This document shows, piece after piece, positions 6,965-15,420 of a DNA stretch of 63,324 nt. The notes under the pieces are model-generated. The model was given only the letters and a program-made list of their open reading frames with translations. It had not been told where the DNA came from and made no database searches. The DNA is from an uncultured Clostridium sp. (GTDB lineage Bacteria; Bacillota; Clostridia; Clostridiales; Clostridiaceae). The DNA lies in assembly GCA_900539375.1 (NCBI GenBank), contig UQBY01000020.1, positions 1-63,324 of the forward strand, in the 5' to 3' direction. The translations under genes were made by a program, and so were the position numbers. Numbering within the stretch: position 1 is the stretch's first letter; each line of letters starts with the position of its first letter.

Positions 6965-7876
6965 ATGATAAGTGCAAAAGTAGTTAAAGAGCTAAGAGAA
7001 ATGACTGGTGCAGGAATGATGGAATGTAAAAAAGCTCTTACAAAAACTGATGGTGATATAGAAAAGGCTGTAGAATTCTTAAGAGAAAAAGGATTAGCAA
7101 GTGCAGCTAAGAAAGCTGGAAGAGTAGCAGCTGAAGGTCTTGTTAAGACTTATGTTACTGAAGATGGAAAAAATGCTTCAATAGTAGAAGTTAACTGTGA
7201 AACAGATTTCGTTGCTTTAAACGAACAATTTGTTCAATTTACTGAAAACTTAGCTAAGTTTGTAATCACTTCATCTGCTACAACAGTTGAAGAATTATTA
7301 GCTGAAAAGTTTGATGGAGAAAAGACAGTTCAAGAAACTTTAACTAATTTAATAGCAACTCTTGGAGAAAACATGACAGTTAGAAGATTTAAAAAGTTCT
7401 CTGTTGAAAAGGGTGCAATCCAAGGATATGTTCACGGTGGTGGAAGAATTGGTGTTATAGTTGAAGCAGTTTGTGATACTGAATCACCAGTTGTAACAGA
7501 AGTTGCTAAGGAATTATGTATGCAAGTTGCAGCTGCAAATCCTTTATTCTTAAGCGAAGCTGATGTTGACCAACAATCAATAGAAAAAGAAAAAGAAATA
7601 TACAGAGTTCAAGCTTTAAATGAAGGAAAGCCAGAAAAGATAGTTGAAAAGATGGTTGAAGGAAGAATAAAGAAATACTATAAAGAAGTATGTCTTTTAG
7701 ATCAACCATGGGTTAAAGATGGCGATAAGAGCATAAGCAAGTTAGTTGCTGAAAAGTCAAAGGAAGTTGGTTCTGAGATTACAATAAAGAGCTTTGTAAG
7801 ATTTGAAAGAGGCGAAGGAATCGAAAAGGTTGTAGAAGACTTCGCAACAGAAGTTGCTAAGCAAATGGGTAAATAA
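6965..7876 (+). CDS. tsf: Translation elongation factor Ts
   Basis: EF-Ts is the nucleotide exchange factor for EF-Tu. The 303-residue protein opens with a UBA-like domain (VKELREMTGAGMMECKKAL), then has the EF-Ts signature EVNCETDFVA near residue 80, an HGGGRIGV core motif and the C-terminal dimerization module. AAGGAGG precedes the ATG. It follows rpsB and ends with a strong terminator, so rpsB-tsf forms a unit separate from pyrH. Confidence 0.98.
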   Translation: MISAKVVKELREMTGAGMMECKKALTKTDGDIEKAVEFLREKGLASAAKKAGRVAAEGLVKTYVTEDGKNASIVEVNCETDFVALNEQFVQFTENLAKFVITSSATTVEELLAEKFDGEKTVQETLTNLIATLGENMTVRRFKKFSVEKGAIQGYVHGGGRIGVIVEAVCDTESPVVTEVAKELCMQVAAANPLFLSEADVDQQSIEKEKEIYRVQALNEGKPEKIVEKMVEGRIKKYYKEVCLLDQPWVKDGDKSISKLVAEKSKEVGSEITIKSFVRFERGEGIEKVVEDFATEVAKQMGK

Positions 7877-7883
7877 AAATTGA

Positions 7884-7910
7884 AGAGAACACAAGGTGTT
7901 CTCTTTTTTT
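7884..7910 (+). terminator. Terminator after tsf
   Basis: GAGAACAC (7885-7892) and GTGTTCTC (7896-7903) form an 8-bp stem with a 3-base loop, followed by a run of T. Confidence 0.9.
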
Positions 7911-7939
7911 AAAATATTAAAAGTAATGGAGGAAATTAA

Positions 7940-8650
7940 ATGACTGAATGTAAATATAAAAGAGTTCTTCTTAAATTATCAGGAGAAGCTTTAGCTGGAG
8001 AATCAGGATTTGGGTTAGACTTTAATGTAGCAAAAAGAATTGCATTAGAAATAAAAGAATTAGTAGATATGGGTATACAAGTAGGTGCTGTTGTAGGTGG
8101 CGGAAACATATGGAGAGGAAGAAGTGGTGAAGGAATGGACAGAACCACTGCAGACTATATGGGAATGTTAGCTACATGTATAAATGGATTAGCCCTTCAA
8201 GATTCTTTAGAACAAGTAGGAGTTGATACAAGAGTTCAAACTGCTATAGAAATGAAGGCTGTTGCAGAACCTTACATAAGAAGAAGAGCTGTAAGACATC
8301 TTGAAAAAGGCAGAGTTGTAATTTTCTCTGCAGGTACAGGAAATCCATATTTCTCAACTGATACAACAGCAGCATTAAGAGCAGCTGAAATAGAGGCAGA
8401 AGTAATTCTTTTAGCTAAAAAAGTTGATGGAGTTTATGATAAAGACCCTCATAAATATGCTGATGCTAAAAAATATGATAAATTATCATATTTAGAAATA
8501 TTAGATCAAGGTCTGCAAGTAATGGATTCTACTGCTACAACTTTATGTATGGATAATAATATTCCTATATTAGTATTTGGTCTTGATGAGCCAGGAAATA
8601 TAAGAAAAGCAGTAAATGGTGAAAATATAGGTACTTTAGTTTCAAAGTAG
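7940..8650 (+). CDS. pyrH: UMP kinase
   Basis: The enzyme phosphorylates UMP to UDP with ATP in pyrimidine nucleotide synthesis. The 236-residue protein is an amino-acid-kinase-fold UMP kinase: VLLKLSGEAL at the start, VVGGGNIWRGR, FSAGTGNPYFSTDTTAAL and KKVDGVYDKDP. The family acts as a hexamer regulated by GTP and UTP. TGGAGGA precedes the ATG. It is followed after 13 bases by frr, the usual pyrH-frr pair. Confidence 0.97.
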   Translation: MTECKYKRVLLKLSGEALAGESGFGLDFNVAKRIALEIKELVDMGIQVGAVVGGGNIWRGRSGEGMDRTTADYMGMLATCINGLALQDSLEQVGVDTRVQTAIEMKAVAEPYIRRRAVRHLEKGRVVIFSAGTGNPYFSTDTTAALRAAEIEAEVILLAKKVDGVYDKDPHKYADAKKYDKLSYLEILDQGLQVMDSTATTLCMDNNIPILVFGLDEPGNIRKAVNGENIGTLVSK

Positions 8651-8663
8651 GAAGGGGAATTTT

Positions 8664-9221
8664 ATGATTAAAGATATTATAAAACATTCTGAAGAAAAAA
8701 TGAAAAAGACAGTTTCTGTCTTAGTTTCTGATTTACAAACATTAAAAGCTGGAAGAGCAAACCCAACAATGCTTGATAAAATACAAGTTGAATATTATGG
8801 AAGTATGTGTCCATTAAATCAAGTGGCAAATGTAAGTGCTCCAGAACCAAGAGTACTTATGATAACTCCTTGGGAAAAACCTTTATTAAAAGATATTGAA
8901 AAAGCTATATTAAAATCTGATTTAGGATTAAATCCTTCAAATGATGGTTCTGTAATTAGACTTATAATACCAGAATTAACTGAAGAAACAAGAAAAAATC
9001 TTGTAAAGACTGTAAAAAAATATGGTGAAGAATCTAAAGTAGCAGTAAGATCAATAAGAAGAGATGCTAATGAAAAGATTAAAGCATTAAAAAAGGATGC
9101 TGATATTTCTGAAGATGAAATTAAAAAAGGCGAAGAAGATGTTCAAAAAGTAACAGATATATATATAAAGGATATTGATGCAAAAATTGCAGCTAAAGAA
9201 AAAGAGATAATGTCTGTATAG
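8664..9221 (+). CDS. frr: Ribosome recycling factor
   Basis: The 185-residue protein matches the full length of RRF. The family's LKAGRANPTMLDKIQVEYYG motif is near residue 28, LNQVANVSAPEPR follows, and the C-terminal helices carry RKNLVKTVKKYGEESKVAVR and RRDANEKIK. With EF-G, RRF splits the post-termination ribosome. It has GAAGGGG before the ATG and a terminator directly after the gene, closing the pyrH-frr unit. Confidence 0.98.
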   Translation: MIKDIIKHSEEKMKKTVSVLVSDLQTLKAGRANPTMLDKIQVEYYGSMCPLNQVANVSAPEPRVLMITPWEKPLLKDIEKAILKSDLGLNPSNDGSVIRLIIPELTEETRKNLVKTVKKYGEESKVAVRSIRRDANEKIKALKKDADISEDEIKKGEEDVQKVTDIYIKDIDAKIAAKEKEIMSV

Positions 9222-9231
9222 ATAAATAATA

Positions 9232-9260
9232 AAAAAACCTGCTCTTTTAGCAGGTTTTTA
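9232..9260 (+). terminator. Terminator after frr
   Basis: CCTGCT (9238-9243) and AGCAGG (9249-9254) form a stem flanked by A-runs and T-runs, giving a longer AT-extended hairpin that can work in both directions. Confidence 0.9.
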
Positions 9261-9298
9261 TGTTATATTTTAAATTGTAAATTCGGAGGAAAAAAACC

Positions 9299-10072
9299 TT
9301 GTTAGATATGTTTAAAAGCAAGAAAGGCAATGTGAAAAATTCACAAGATGATGATTTTCAATTAGATATGGAAAGAATTCCAGAGCATATTGGAATTATT
9401 ATGGATGGAAATGGAAGATGGGCAAAAGCTAAAGGATATCCAAGAACAATAGGTCATAAAGCAGGAGTTGAAACTATAAGAAGAGTGCTTAAAGAAGCTG
9501 AAAGACTTGGAGTTAAATACATAACACTATATGCTTTCTCAACTGAAAATTGGAAAAGACCTAAAGAGGAAGTTGGAGCTTTAATGAAACTTTTAGTTCA
9601 ATATTTTAGATCAGAACTTAATGAACTTCATGAAAATGGTGTTGTTGTTAATACTATTGGAGATATATCTAAGTTACCAAAAGAATGTATACAAGAAATA
9701 GAAAGAGCTAAGGAAAAGACAAAAAATAATACTGGAATAGTTATGAATTTAGCTTTAAACTATGGAGGAAGAGATGAAATAGTAAGAGCTGTAAAATCTA
9801 TAGCAAAAGATGCAGTAGAAGGAAAAATATTACCAGAAGAAATAGATGAAAAATCTATAGAAAAATATTTATACACTGCAAAAATGCCAGATCCAGATAT
9901 GATAATAAGACCTTCAGGGGAACAAAGGCTTAGTAACTTCCTTTTATGGCAATGTGCCTATTCAGAATTTTGGTATTCAGATATAAATTGGCCAGATTTT
10001 ACTGAACAGGATTTAAGAAAAGCAATTTTTGATTTCCAAAATAGAGATAGACGCTTTGGCGGAATTAAATAA
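9299..10072 (+). CDS. uppS: Isoprenyl transferase (undecaprenyl diphosphate synthase), TTG start
   Basis: The enzyme condenses isopentenyl diphosphate units into the C55 carrier of cell-wall precursors. The 257-residue protein has HIGIIMDGNGRWAKAKG with the catalytic Asp36, TLYAFSTENWKRP, and the C-terminal RPSGEQRLSNFLLWQ. The best start is TTG 9299, 8 bases after GGAGGA; the next in-frame ATG at 9308 is further from it. It leads a run through cdsA, and the usual dxr-rseP-ispG genes follow downstream. Confidence 0.95.
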   Translation: MLDMFKSKKGNVKNSQDDDFQLDMERIPEHIGIIMDGNGRWAKAKGYPRTIGHKAGVETIRRVLKEAERLGVKYITLYAFSTENWKRPKEEVGALMKLLVQYFRSELNELHENGVVVNTIGDISKLPKECIQEIERAKEKTKNNTGIVMNLALNYGGRDEIVRAVKSIAKDAVEGKILPEEIDEKSIEKYLYTAKMPDPDMIIRPSGEQRLSNFLLWQCAYSEFWYSDINWPDFTEQDLRKAIFDFQNRDRRFGGIK

Positions 10073-10086
10073 ATTGAGGTGAAGAT

Positions 10087-10881
10087 ATGAAATCTAATAA
10101 CAGATATTTAGGTGCTCTTATGATAGCTCCCTTTATTGTATTTGTATTTTTAGGTGGAATTTATTTGAAAATATTTACTATAATTTTATCTGTAATAGGA
10201 ATGTACGAATTTTATAGAGCTTTAACAAATAAAGGATTTAAACCAGTTCATTTAGTTGGTTATATATTATTATTATTCTATTATGCTATGGGCAATGATT
10301 TTAAAAATTTAATGTTTCTTATTATATTAGCAACCTGTGCATTATTAATAGTGCCTATATTAACAGAAAAACATACATTTATTGATTGCTCTCTTACTTT
10401 ATTAGGATTTATATATGTAGGAGTATTGTTTAGTTTTATATATTTAGTAAGTGAGAAAACTGGAGGCAATTTTTATGTATGGCTTATATTTATAGGCTCA
10501 TGGATGACAGATACTACAGCCTATTATGCAGGAAAATTTTTAGGAAAGCATAAATTATGTCCAAGAGTAAGTCCTAAAAAAACTATTGAAGGTTCTATAG
10601 GTGGACTTTTAGGAGCAACTATTTTTTGTGGACTTTTAGGAGTAGTTACAACTCATTATATAAATTCTATACCTCTTTATCACTTCTTCATTATTGGAGC
10701 ATTATGTGGAGTTTTCAGTCAATTTGGAGATTTAGTTGCTTCAACAGTAAAGAGATATGTAGATATTAAAGATTATGGAAATTTAATACCAGGTCATGGT
10801 GGAATTTTAGATAGATTTGATTCAATTTTATTTTCAGGAGTTGTAGTATTCTATTATTTAACTTTCATAATTGGAATTTAA
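10087..10881 (+). CDS. cdsA: Phosphatidate cytidylyltransferase (CDP-diglyceride synthase)
   Basis: The integral membrane enzyme makes CDP-diacylglycerol from phosphatidate and CTP for phospholipid synthesis. The 264-residue protein has several hydrophobic membrane segments and the CdsA signature near the C-terminus: SPKKTIEGSIGG, then GDLVASTVKRYVDIKDYGN and PGHGGILDRFDS. It starts 14 bases after uppS with GAGGTGAAG before the ATG. A strong terminator follows, separating it from the next gene. Confidence 0.96.
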   Translation: MKSNNRYLGALMIAPFIVFVFLGGIYLKIFTIILSVIGMYEFYRALTNKGFKPVHLVGYILLLFYYAMGNDFKNLMFLIILATCALLIVPILTEKHTFIDCSLTLLGFIYVGVLFSFIYLVSEKTGGNFYVWLIFIGSWMTDTTAYYAGKFLGKHKLCPRVSPKKTIEGSIGGLLGATIFCGLLGVVTTHYINSIPLYHFFIIGALCGVFSQFGDLVASTVKRYVDIKDYGNLIPGHGGILDRFDSILFSGVVVFYYLTFIIGI

Positions 10882-10889
10882 AAAATTTT

Positions 10890-10949
10890 AAGTGTGAATT
10901 ATTGCATTAAACTAGAAGAATTGGAAAAGCAATAATTCACACTTTTTTT
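10890..10949 (+). terminator. Terminator after cdsA, GTGTGAA-type stem
   Basis: AAGTGTGAATTATTGC (10890-10905) and GCAATAATTCACACTT (10929-10944) are a perfect 16-bp pair with a 23-base loop, followed by TTTTT. The outer nine bases equal those of the terminator after codY. Confidence 0.9.
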
Positions 10950-10980
10950 ATTCTATTAGTTAGAAAATTTTTTAAATTAA

Positions 10981-11052
10981 TAATATTTTACAAATATTAC
11001 TTCTGATAATATAAATAATTTGGTTTAATTTATCAAATTTATTTATATTATC
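10981..11052. repeat. Two inverted repeats in the cdsA to AI-2E-type gene gap
   Basis: TAATATTT-TAC-AAATATTA (10981-10999) is a perfect 8-bp inverted repeat with a 3-base spacer. Directly after it GATAATATAAATAA (11005-11018) and TTATTTATATTATC (11039-11052) are perfect 14-base inverted arms. The second has no T-run on the + strand. The rest of the gap, 10950-11174, shows no gene; I see no confident promoter for the following gene. Confidence 0.7.
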
Positions 11053-11174
11053 AAAAAATTATATTATTGTTTTGAATTGTAACTATAAAGATAGAAGAGA
11101 AAAACAATAATTTATTAATATGGCAATAGAAATAAATCATATACTTAAATGAAATCAATAAAGGAGAATATTTT

Positions 11175-12134
11175 GTGGATTTTTTTAAAAAGTATAAAAA
11201 ATTAATTGATTTAATACTTTTATTTATATTTATTTTTATAATTACCATATTAATAAAAACATATTTAAGACCTTTTATCTCTATGATAGTTATATATATA
11301 GTATCTTCCCCTTTATATAAAATACTAAAAAAACTTAATATACCTAAAAAGTTAAGTGCAATTTTAGCAGTATTTATTGTAAATCTTTTTTTAGTTATAA
11401 TAATAATTTATCTTGGAAATTCAATTTATTGTTTAATAAAGCAAATATATGACAATAATATAAGACATATAGAAGTTTTTTTATCCTATATAAAAAATTT
11501 ATTAAAACATATAAATATAGATTATTCTTATGAAAGTATATTTTCTTTTTTTAATAAGGATTTAATTAAAGCTAAAGCTATAAGTACAGGAGAAGAATTA
11601 ATTTCTTATTTTATAGGAAATATTTCAGCTTTTTTTATTTTAATAGATATAGACAAAATAAAAAAATTAATAAAAAATATTATGCCTATAGATTTTATAC
11701 TTAAATTTTACAATGAAAAAGAAAGTATAAAAGAGATGATAATTATTGAAGGAATACTTGTTATTATATCTACTTTAGAAATAATAATTGGATTTATTAT
11801 TTTTAAGGTTCCTAAGGCCTTTGTGTTTGGAGTGATTTGTGGAATTTTAGATATTTTGCCCTATGTAGGAACTATAATTGTATTTATTCCAATAATAATA
11901 TACAATATAATATTGAGAGAATATTTAAGAGTTTTTGGATTAATATTTTTATTTATATTAGTTCAAGTAGTAAGAGAAATTCTAGAAGCAAAATTTTTAA
12001 GTGATAAATTAGATTTACATCCCCTTTTAATATTATTATCTATTTATATTGGAGTAAAAATTTTTGGAATGCTAGGAATAATTATAGGGCCAATGTATGG
12101 AATATTAGCAAAGGGAATTGTTTATAGTGATTAA
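11175..12134 (+). CDS. AI-2E family (YtvI/PerM-like) membrane protein
   Basis: The 319-residue, very hydrophobic protein has about seven to eight membrane segments. Its C-terminal half is characteristic of the AI-2E transporter family (PF01594): VCGILDILPYVGTIIVFIP and SDKLDLHPLLILLSIYIG. Members include YtvI-type sporulation proteins, PerM and proposed ion or autoinducer exporters; the substrate here is unknown. The start is GTG 11175, 8 bases after AAGGAG. It is not part of the standard uppS-cdsA-dxr run, so it is an insertion into that order, with its own long AT-rich upstream region. Confidence 0.85.
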   Translation: MDFFKKYKKLIDLILLFIFIFIITILIKTYLRPFISMIVIYIVSSPLYKILKKLNIPKKLSAILAVFIVNLFLVIIIIYLGNSIYCLIKQIYDNNIRHIEVFLSYIKNLLKHINIDYSYESIFSFFNKDLIKAKAISTGEELISYFIGNISAFFILIDIDKIKKLIKNIMPIDFILKFYNEKESIKEMIIIEGILVIISTLEIIIGFIIFKVPKAFVFGVICGILDILPYVGTIIVFIPIIIYNIILREYLRVFGLIFLFILVQVVREILEAKFLSDKLDLHPLLILLSIYIGVKIFGMLGIIIGPMYGILAKGIVYSD

Positions 12135-12162
12135 ATCACTTATTTTTATTAGGAGGACTAAA

Positions 12163-13320
12163 ATGAAAAAAATTTCTATTTTAGGGGTTACAGGTTCAAT
12201 AGGAACTCAAACTCTAGATGTTGTGAGAAATTCAGATGATATTAAGATTATAGGAATTAGTGCAAATTCTTCAACTGAAAAGATGAAGGAAATTATTAAA
12301 GAATTTAAACCTAAATATGTAGCAATGATGAAAGAAGAATGTGCAGAAGAGTTAAAAGAGTTTTGCAAGGAAAATTCTTTTGAAATAGAAGTATATAGTG
12401 GATTAGATGGCCTTGTAAAAATTTCTGTATTAGATGAAATTGACATGGTAGTGACATCTGTTGTTGGTATGATAGGTCTTGTACCAACAATTAAAGCAAT
12501 AAAGGCAAAAAAAGATATTGCACTAGCTAACAAAGAAACTTTAGTAGTAGCAGGAGAGCTTGTTATGAAAGCTGCAGAAGAAAATGGTGTAAAAATTCTT
12601 CCTGTAGATTCTGAACATAGTGCAATTTACCAATCTTTAAGAGGAAATGATTTATCTACATTAAAAAAGATAATTTTAACAGCTTCAGGAGGTCCTTTTA
12701 GAGGTAAAAAAGAAGAGGAGCTAAAAGAAATAACATTAGAAGAAGCTTTAAATCATCCTAATTGGAGTATGGGAAAGAAGATAACTATAGATTCAGCTAC
12801 ATTAATGAATAAGGGGTTAGAAGTTATAGAGGCCCATTGGTTATTTAATTGTGATTACGATAATATACAAGTTGTAGTTCATCCTCAAAGTATAATTCAT
12901 TCAATGGTTGAATATACAGATGGGGCAATAATTGCAGAATTAGGTTCAGCTGATATGAGACTTCCTATTCAATATGCTTTAAATTACACTGAAAGAAAAA
13001 AGGAAGTGGCAAAGTCAATAGATTTTTATGAAATATCTAAATTAACCTTTGAAAAACCTGATATGGATACATTTAAATGTTTAAAAATTGCCTATGAAGT
13101 AGGAAAAAGGGGAGGACTTTTACCTACTGTTTTAAATGGAGCTAATGAAGTTGCTGTCCAATTGTTTTTAGATAGAAAAATTAAATTTTTAGAAATTGCA
13201 GAAATTATTGAAAAGACATTAAGAGAATTTAAGGATGAATGTAAAAAAGAATTAAATTTAGATAATATAATAGCTTTAGATAAGAAAGTAAGAAATTATG
13301 TTATAAATGAATACAATTAG
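12163..13320 (+). CDS. dxr: 1-deoxy-D-xylulose 5-phosphate reductoisomerase
   Basis: The enzyme converts DXP to methylerythritol 4-phosphate with NADPH, the second step of the MEP isoprenoid pathway. The 385-residue protein starts MKKISILGVTGSIGTQTLDV (nucleotide-binding loop) and has NKETLVVAGELV, PVDSEHSAIYQ and SGGPFRGK. ATG 12163, 6 bases after AGGAGG, is chosen over an upstream in-frame ATG at 12118, which lacks a ribosome binding site and overlaps the previous gene. It leads the dxr-rseP-ispG-polC run. Confidence 0.97.
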   Translation: MKKISILGVTGSIGTQTLDVVRNSDDIKIIGISANSSTEKMKEIIKEFKPKYVAMMKEECAEELKEFCKENSFEIEVYSGLDGLVKISVLDEIDMVVTSVVGMIGLVPTIKAIKAKKDIALANKETLVVAGELVMKAAEENGVKILPVDSEHSAIYQSLRGNDLSTLKKIILTASGGPFRGKKEEELKEITLEEALNHPNWSMGKKITIDSATLMNKGLEVIEAHWLFNCDYDNIQVVVHPQSIIHSMVEYTDGAIIAELGSADMRLPIQYALNYTERKKEVAKSIDFYEISKLTFEKPDMDTFKCLKIAYEVGKRGGLLPTVLNGANEVAVQLFLDRKIKFLEIAEIIEKTLREFKDECKKELNLDNIIALDKKVRNYVINEYN

Positions 13321-13329
13321 GAGGAATTT

Positions 13330-14343
13330 ATGTATATTATATGGGCAATATTAGGCTTTAGTCTTATAATAATAGTTCATGAATTAGGACATTTTATGTT
13401 AGCTAAGCTTAATGGAATAAAAGTTTTAGAATTTTCAATTGGAATGGGACCTAAGATATATTCATATCAAGGAAAAGAAACTAAATATTCACTAGGAATT
13501 TTGCCAATAGGTGGATATGTAAATATGCTTGGAGAAGGGGAAGAAAGTGATGAAGAAGGAAGTTTTTCATCTAAACATCCTTTAAGAAGACTATCAGTAG
13601 TGCTTGCAGGGGCTTTTATGAATTTTGTTCTTGCAATGATTATATTTGTTATTATATTTAGTAAAATTGGATTTAGTACTCCTGTAGTAAGTTCAATAGA
13701 GGATAATATGCCCCTTAAAGAAGCAGGACTTATAAATGGAGATAAAATAGTTGAAGTTAATGGAAGTAAAATTCATACAAGTTCAGATTTATCCTTAGAA
13801 ATAAGTGAAGCAAAAGACTCTACTATGAAGATTGTTTATGAAAGAAATGGAGAAAAAAATGAAGTAAATGTTACTCCAGTTTATGACAAAGAAAGAGAAA
13901 CTTATAGAGTAGGTTTTACTTATACAGTAATAAAAAATCCAACTGTTCTTCAATGTATAAAAGAAGGTGCTAATGAAACAATTTCCCTAGTATCACAAAC
14001 CTTTAAATCAATAGGTATGATTTTTACTGGAAAGGCTAATCTTAAGACAGATGTAGGAGGACCTGTTACAATAGTAAGAATGTCATCTCAAGCAGCAAAA
14101 GTTGGAGTTATGAATTTATTTATGTTAGTAGCTATACTTTCAGTAAGTGTAGGTATATTTAATCTTCTTCCATTTCCAGCTTTAGATGGAGGATGGTCAG
14201 TTCTTCTTATTATTGAATTTATAACAAAGAAAAAAGTTCCAGATAAGGTAGTTGGAGCATTAAATACAATAGGATTTATGATTCTTATAGGAATTATGGT
14301 TTTAGTTACAATAAAGGATATTTTATATCCAATTAATTTGTAG
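13330..14343 (+). CDS. rseP: Site-2-type intramembrane metalloprotease RseP/RasP
   Basis: The 337-residue membrane protease has the zinc motif HELGH at residues 17-21 in the first membrane segment, a periplasmic-type PDZ domain around residues 110-190, and the third metal ligand motif NLLPFPALDGG near residue 283. The family cleaves anti-sigma factors and leftover signal peptides within the membrane. AGGAGG precedes the ATG, 9 bases after dxr. The dxr-rseP-ispG order is common in clostridia. Confidence 0.95.
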   Translation: MYIIWAILGFSLIIIVHELGHFMLAKLNGIKVLEFSIGMGPKIYSYQGKETKYSLGILPIGGYVNMLGEGEESDEEGSFSSKHPLRRLSVVLAGAFMNFVLAMIIFVIIFSKIGFSTPVVSSIEDNMPLKEAGLINGDKIVEVNGSKIHTSSDLSLEISEAKDSTMKIVYERNGEKNEVNVTPVYDKERETYRVGFTYTVIKNPTVLQCIKEGANETISLVSQTFKSIGMIFTGKANLKTDVGGPVTIVRMSSQAAKVGVMNLFMLVAILSVSVGIFNLLPFPALDGGWSVLLIIEFITKKKVPDKVVGALNTIGFMILIGIMVLVTIKDILYPINL

Positions 14344-14355
14344 GAGATAATAAAA

Positions 14356-15399
14356 ATGAAGGAAACAAGAAAAGTTAAAGTTGGAAATTTGTTTATTGGA
14401 GGAGATGCAAAAGTAACCATTCAATCTATGACAAATACAGATACAAGAGATGTAGAGAAAACTTTAAAACAAATAAGAGAATTATATAATGCAGGTTGTG
14501 AAATTGTAAGATGTGCAGTTTTAGATATGGAAGCTGCTGAAGCTTTAAAGGAAATAACAAAGCTTTCTCCAATTCCTGTTGTTGCAGATATACATTTTGA
14601 TTATAGATTAGCATTAAAAGCAATGGAAAATGGAATATCAGCATTAAGAATAAATCCAGGAAATATAGGAAGTAGAGATAGAGTAGAAGCTGTTGTTAAT
14701 GAAGCTAAGAAAAGAAATATTCCTATAAGAATAGGAGTAAATTCTGGTTCTTTAGAAAAAGAACTTTTAGAAAAATATAAAAAGCCAACTCCAGAGGCTT
14801 TAGTAGAAAGTGCTTTAAAACATGTGAAAATATTAGAAGAATTAAACTTTTTTGATATTGTAATATCTATAAAATCTTCAGATGTAAAAATGATGATAGA
14901 CTCTTATAGACTTATAAGCGAAAAGTGTAATTATCCTCTTCATCTTGGAGTTACAGAATCAGGAACTCCCTTTAAAGGAACAATAAAATCAAGTATAGGA
15001 ATAGGAACTCTTTTAGCAGAAGGAATAGGAAATACAATAAGAGTATCTTTAACAAGTGACCCTGTAGAAGAAATAAAAGTTGGAAAAGAAATTTTAAAGG
15101 CTTTAGGTCTTAGAAAGGGAGGGCTAGAATTTGTATCTTGCCCAACTTGTGGTAGAACACAAATTGATTTAATTAATATTGCAAATCAGGTTGAAAAAAG
15201 ATTAGAATCTGTAAATAAAAATATAAAAGTAGCTGTTATGGGATGTGTTGTTAATGGTCCTGGAGAAGCTAGAGAAGCAGATATTGGAATTGCAGGTGGC
15301 AAGGGAGAAGGAATTATCTTTAAAAAAGGTAAAATAATAAAAAAGGTTAAAGAAGAAGATTTAATTGAAGAATTAATGAAAGAAATTGAATCTTTATAA
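14356..15399 (+). CDS. ispG: 4-hydroxy-3-methylbut-2-enyl diphosphate synthase
   Basis: The iron-sulfur enzyme converts MEcPP to HMBPP late in the MEP pathway. The 347-residue protein has the IspG TIM-barrel start (VTIQSMTNTDTRD, DIHFDYRLAL) and the C-terminal [4Fe-4S] domain with CPTCGRTQ near residue 262 and GCVVNGPGEA near 297. It starts 12 bases after rseP behind AGGAGATAA. With dxr and uppS in the same segment it ties isoprenoid precursor supply to cell-wall lipid synthesis. Confidence 0.97.
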   Translation: MKETRKVKVGNLFIGGDAKVTIQSMTNTDTRDVEKTLKQIRELYNAGCEIVRCAVLDMEAAEALKEITKLSPIPVVADIHFDYRLALKAMENGISALRINPGNIGSRDRVEAVVNEAKKRNIPIRIGVNSGSLEKELLEKYKKPTPEALVESALKHVKILEELNFFDIVISIKSSDVKMMIDSYRLISEKCNYPLHLGVTESGTPFKGTIKSSIGIGTLLAEGIGNTIRVSLTSDPVEEIKVGKEILKALGLRKGGLEFVSCPTCGRTQIDLINIANQVEKRLESVNKNIKVAVMGCVVNGPGEAREADIGIAGGKGEGIIFKKGKIIKKVKEEDLIEELMKEIESL

Positions 15400-15420
15400 A
15401 AATTCTATGGAGGGGTATTT

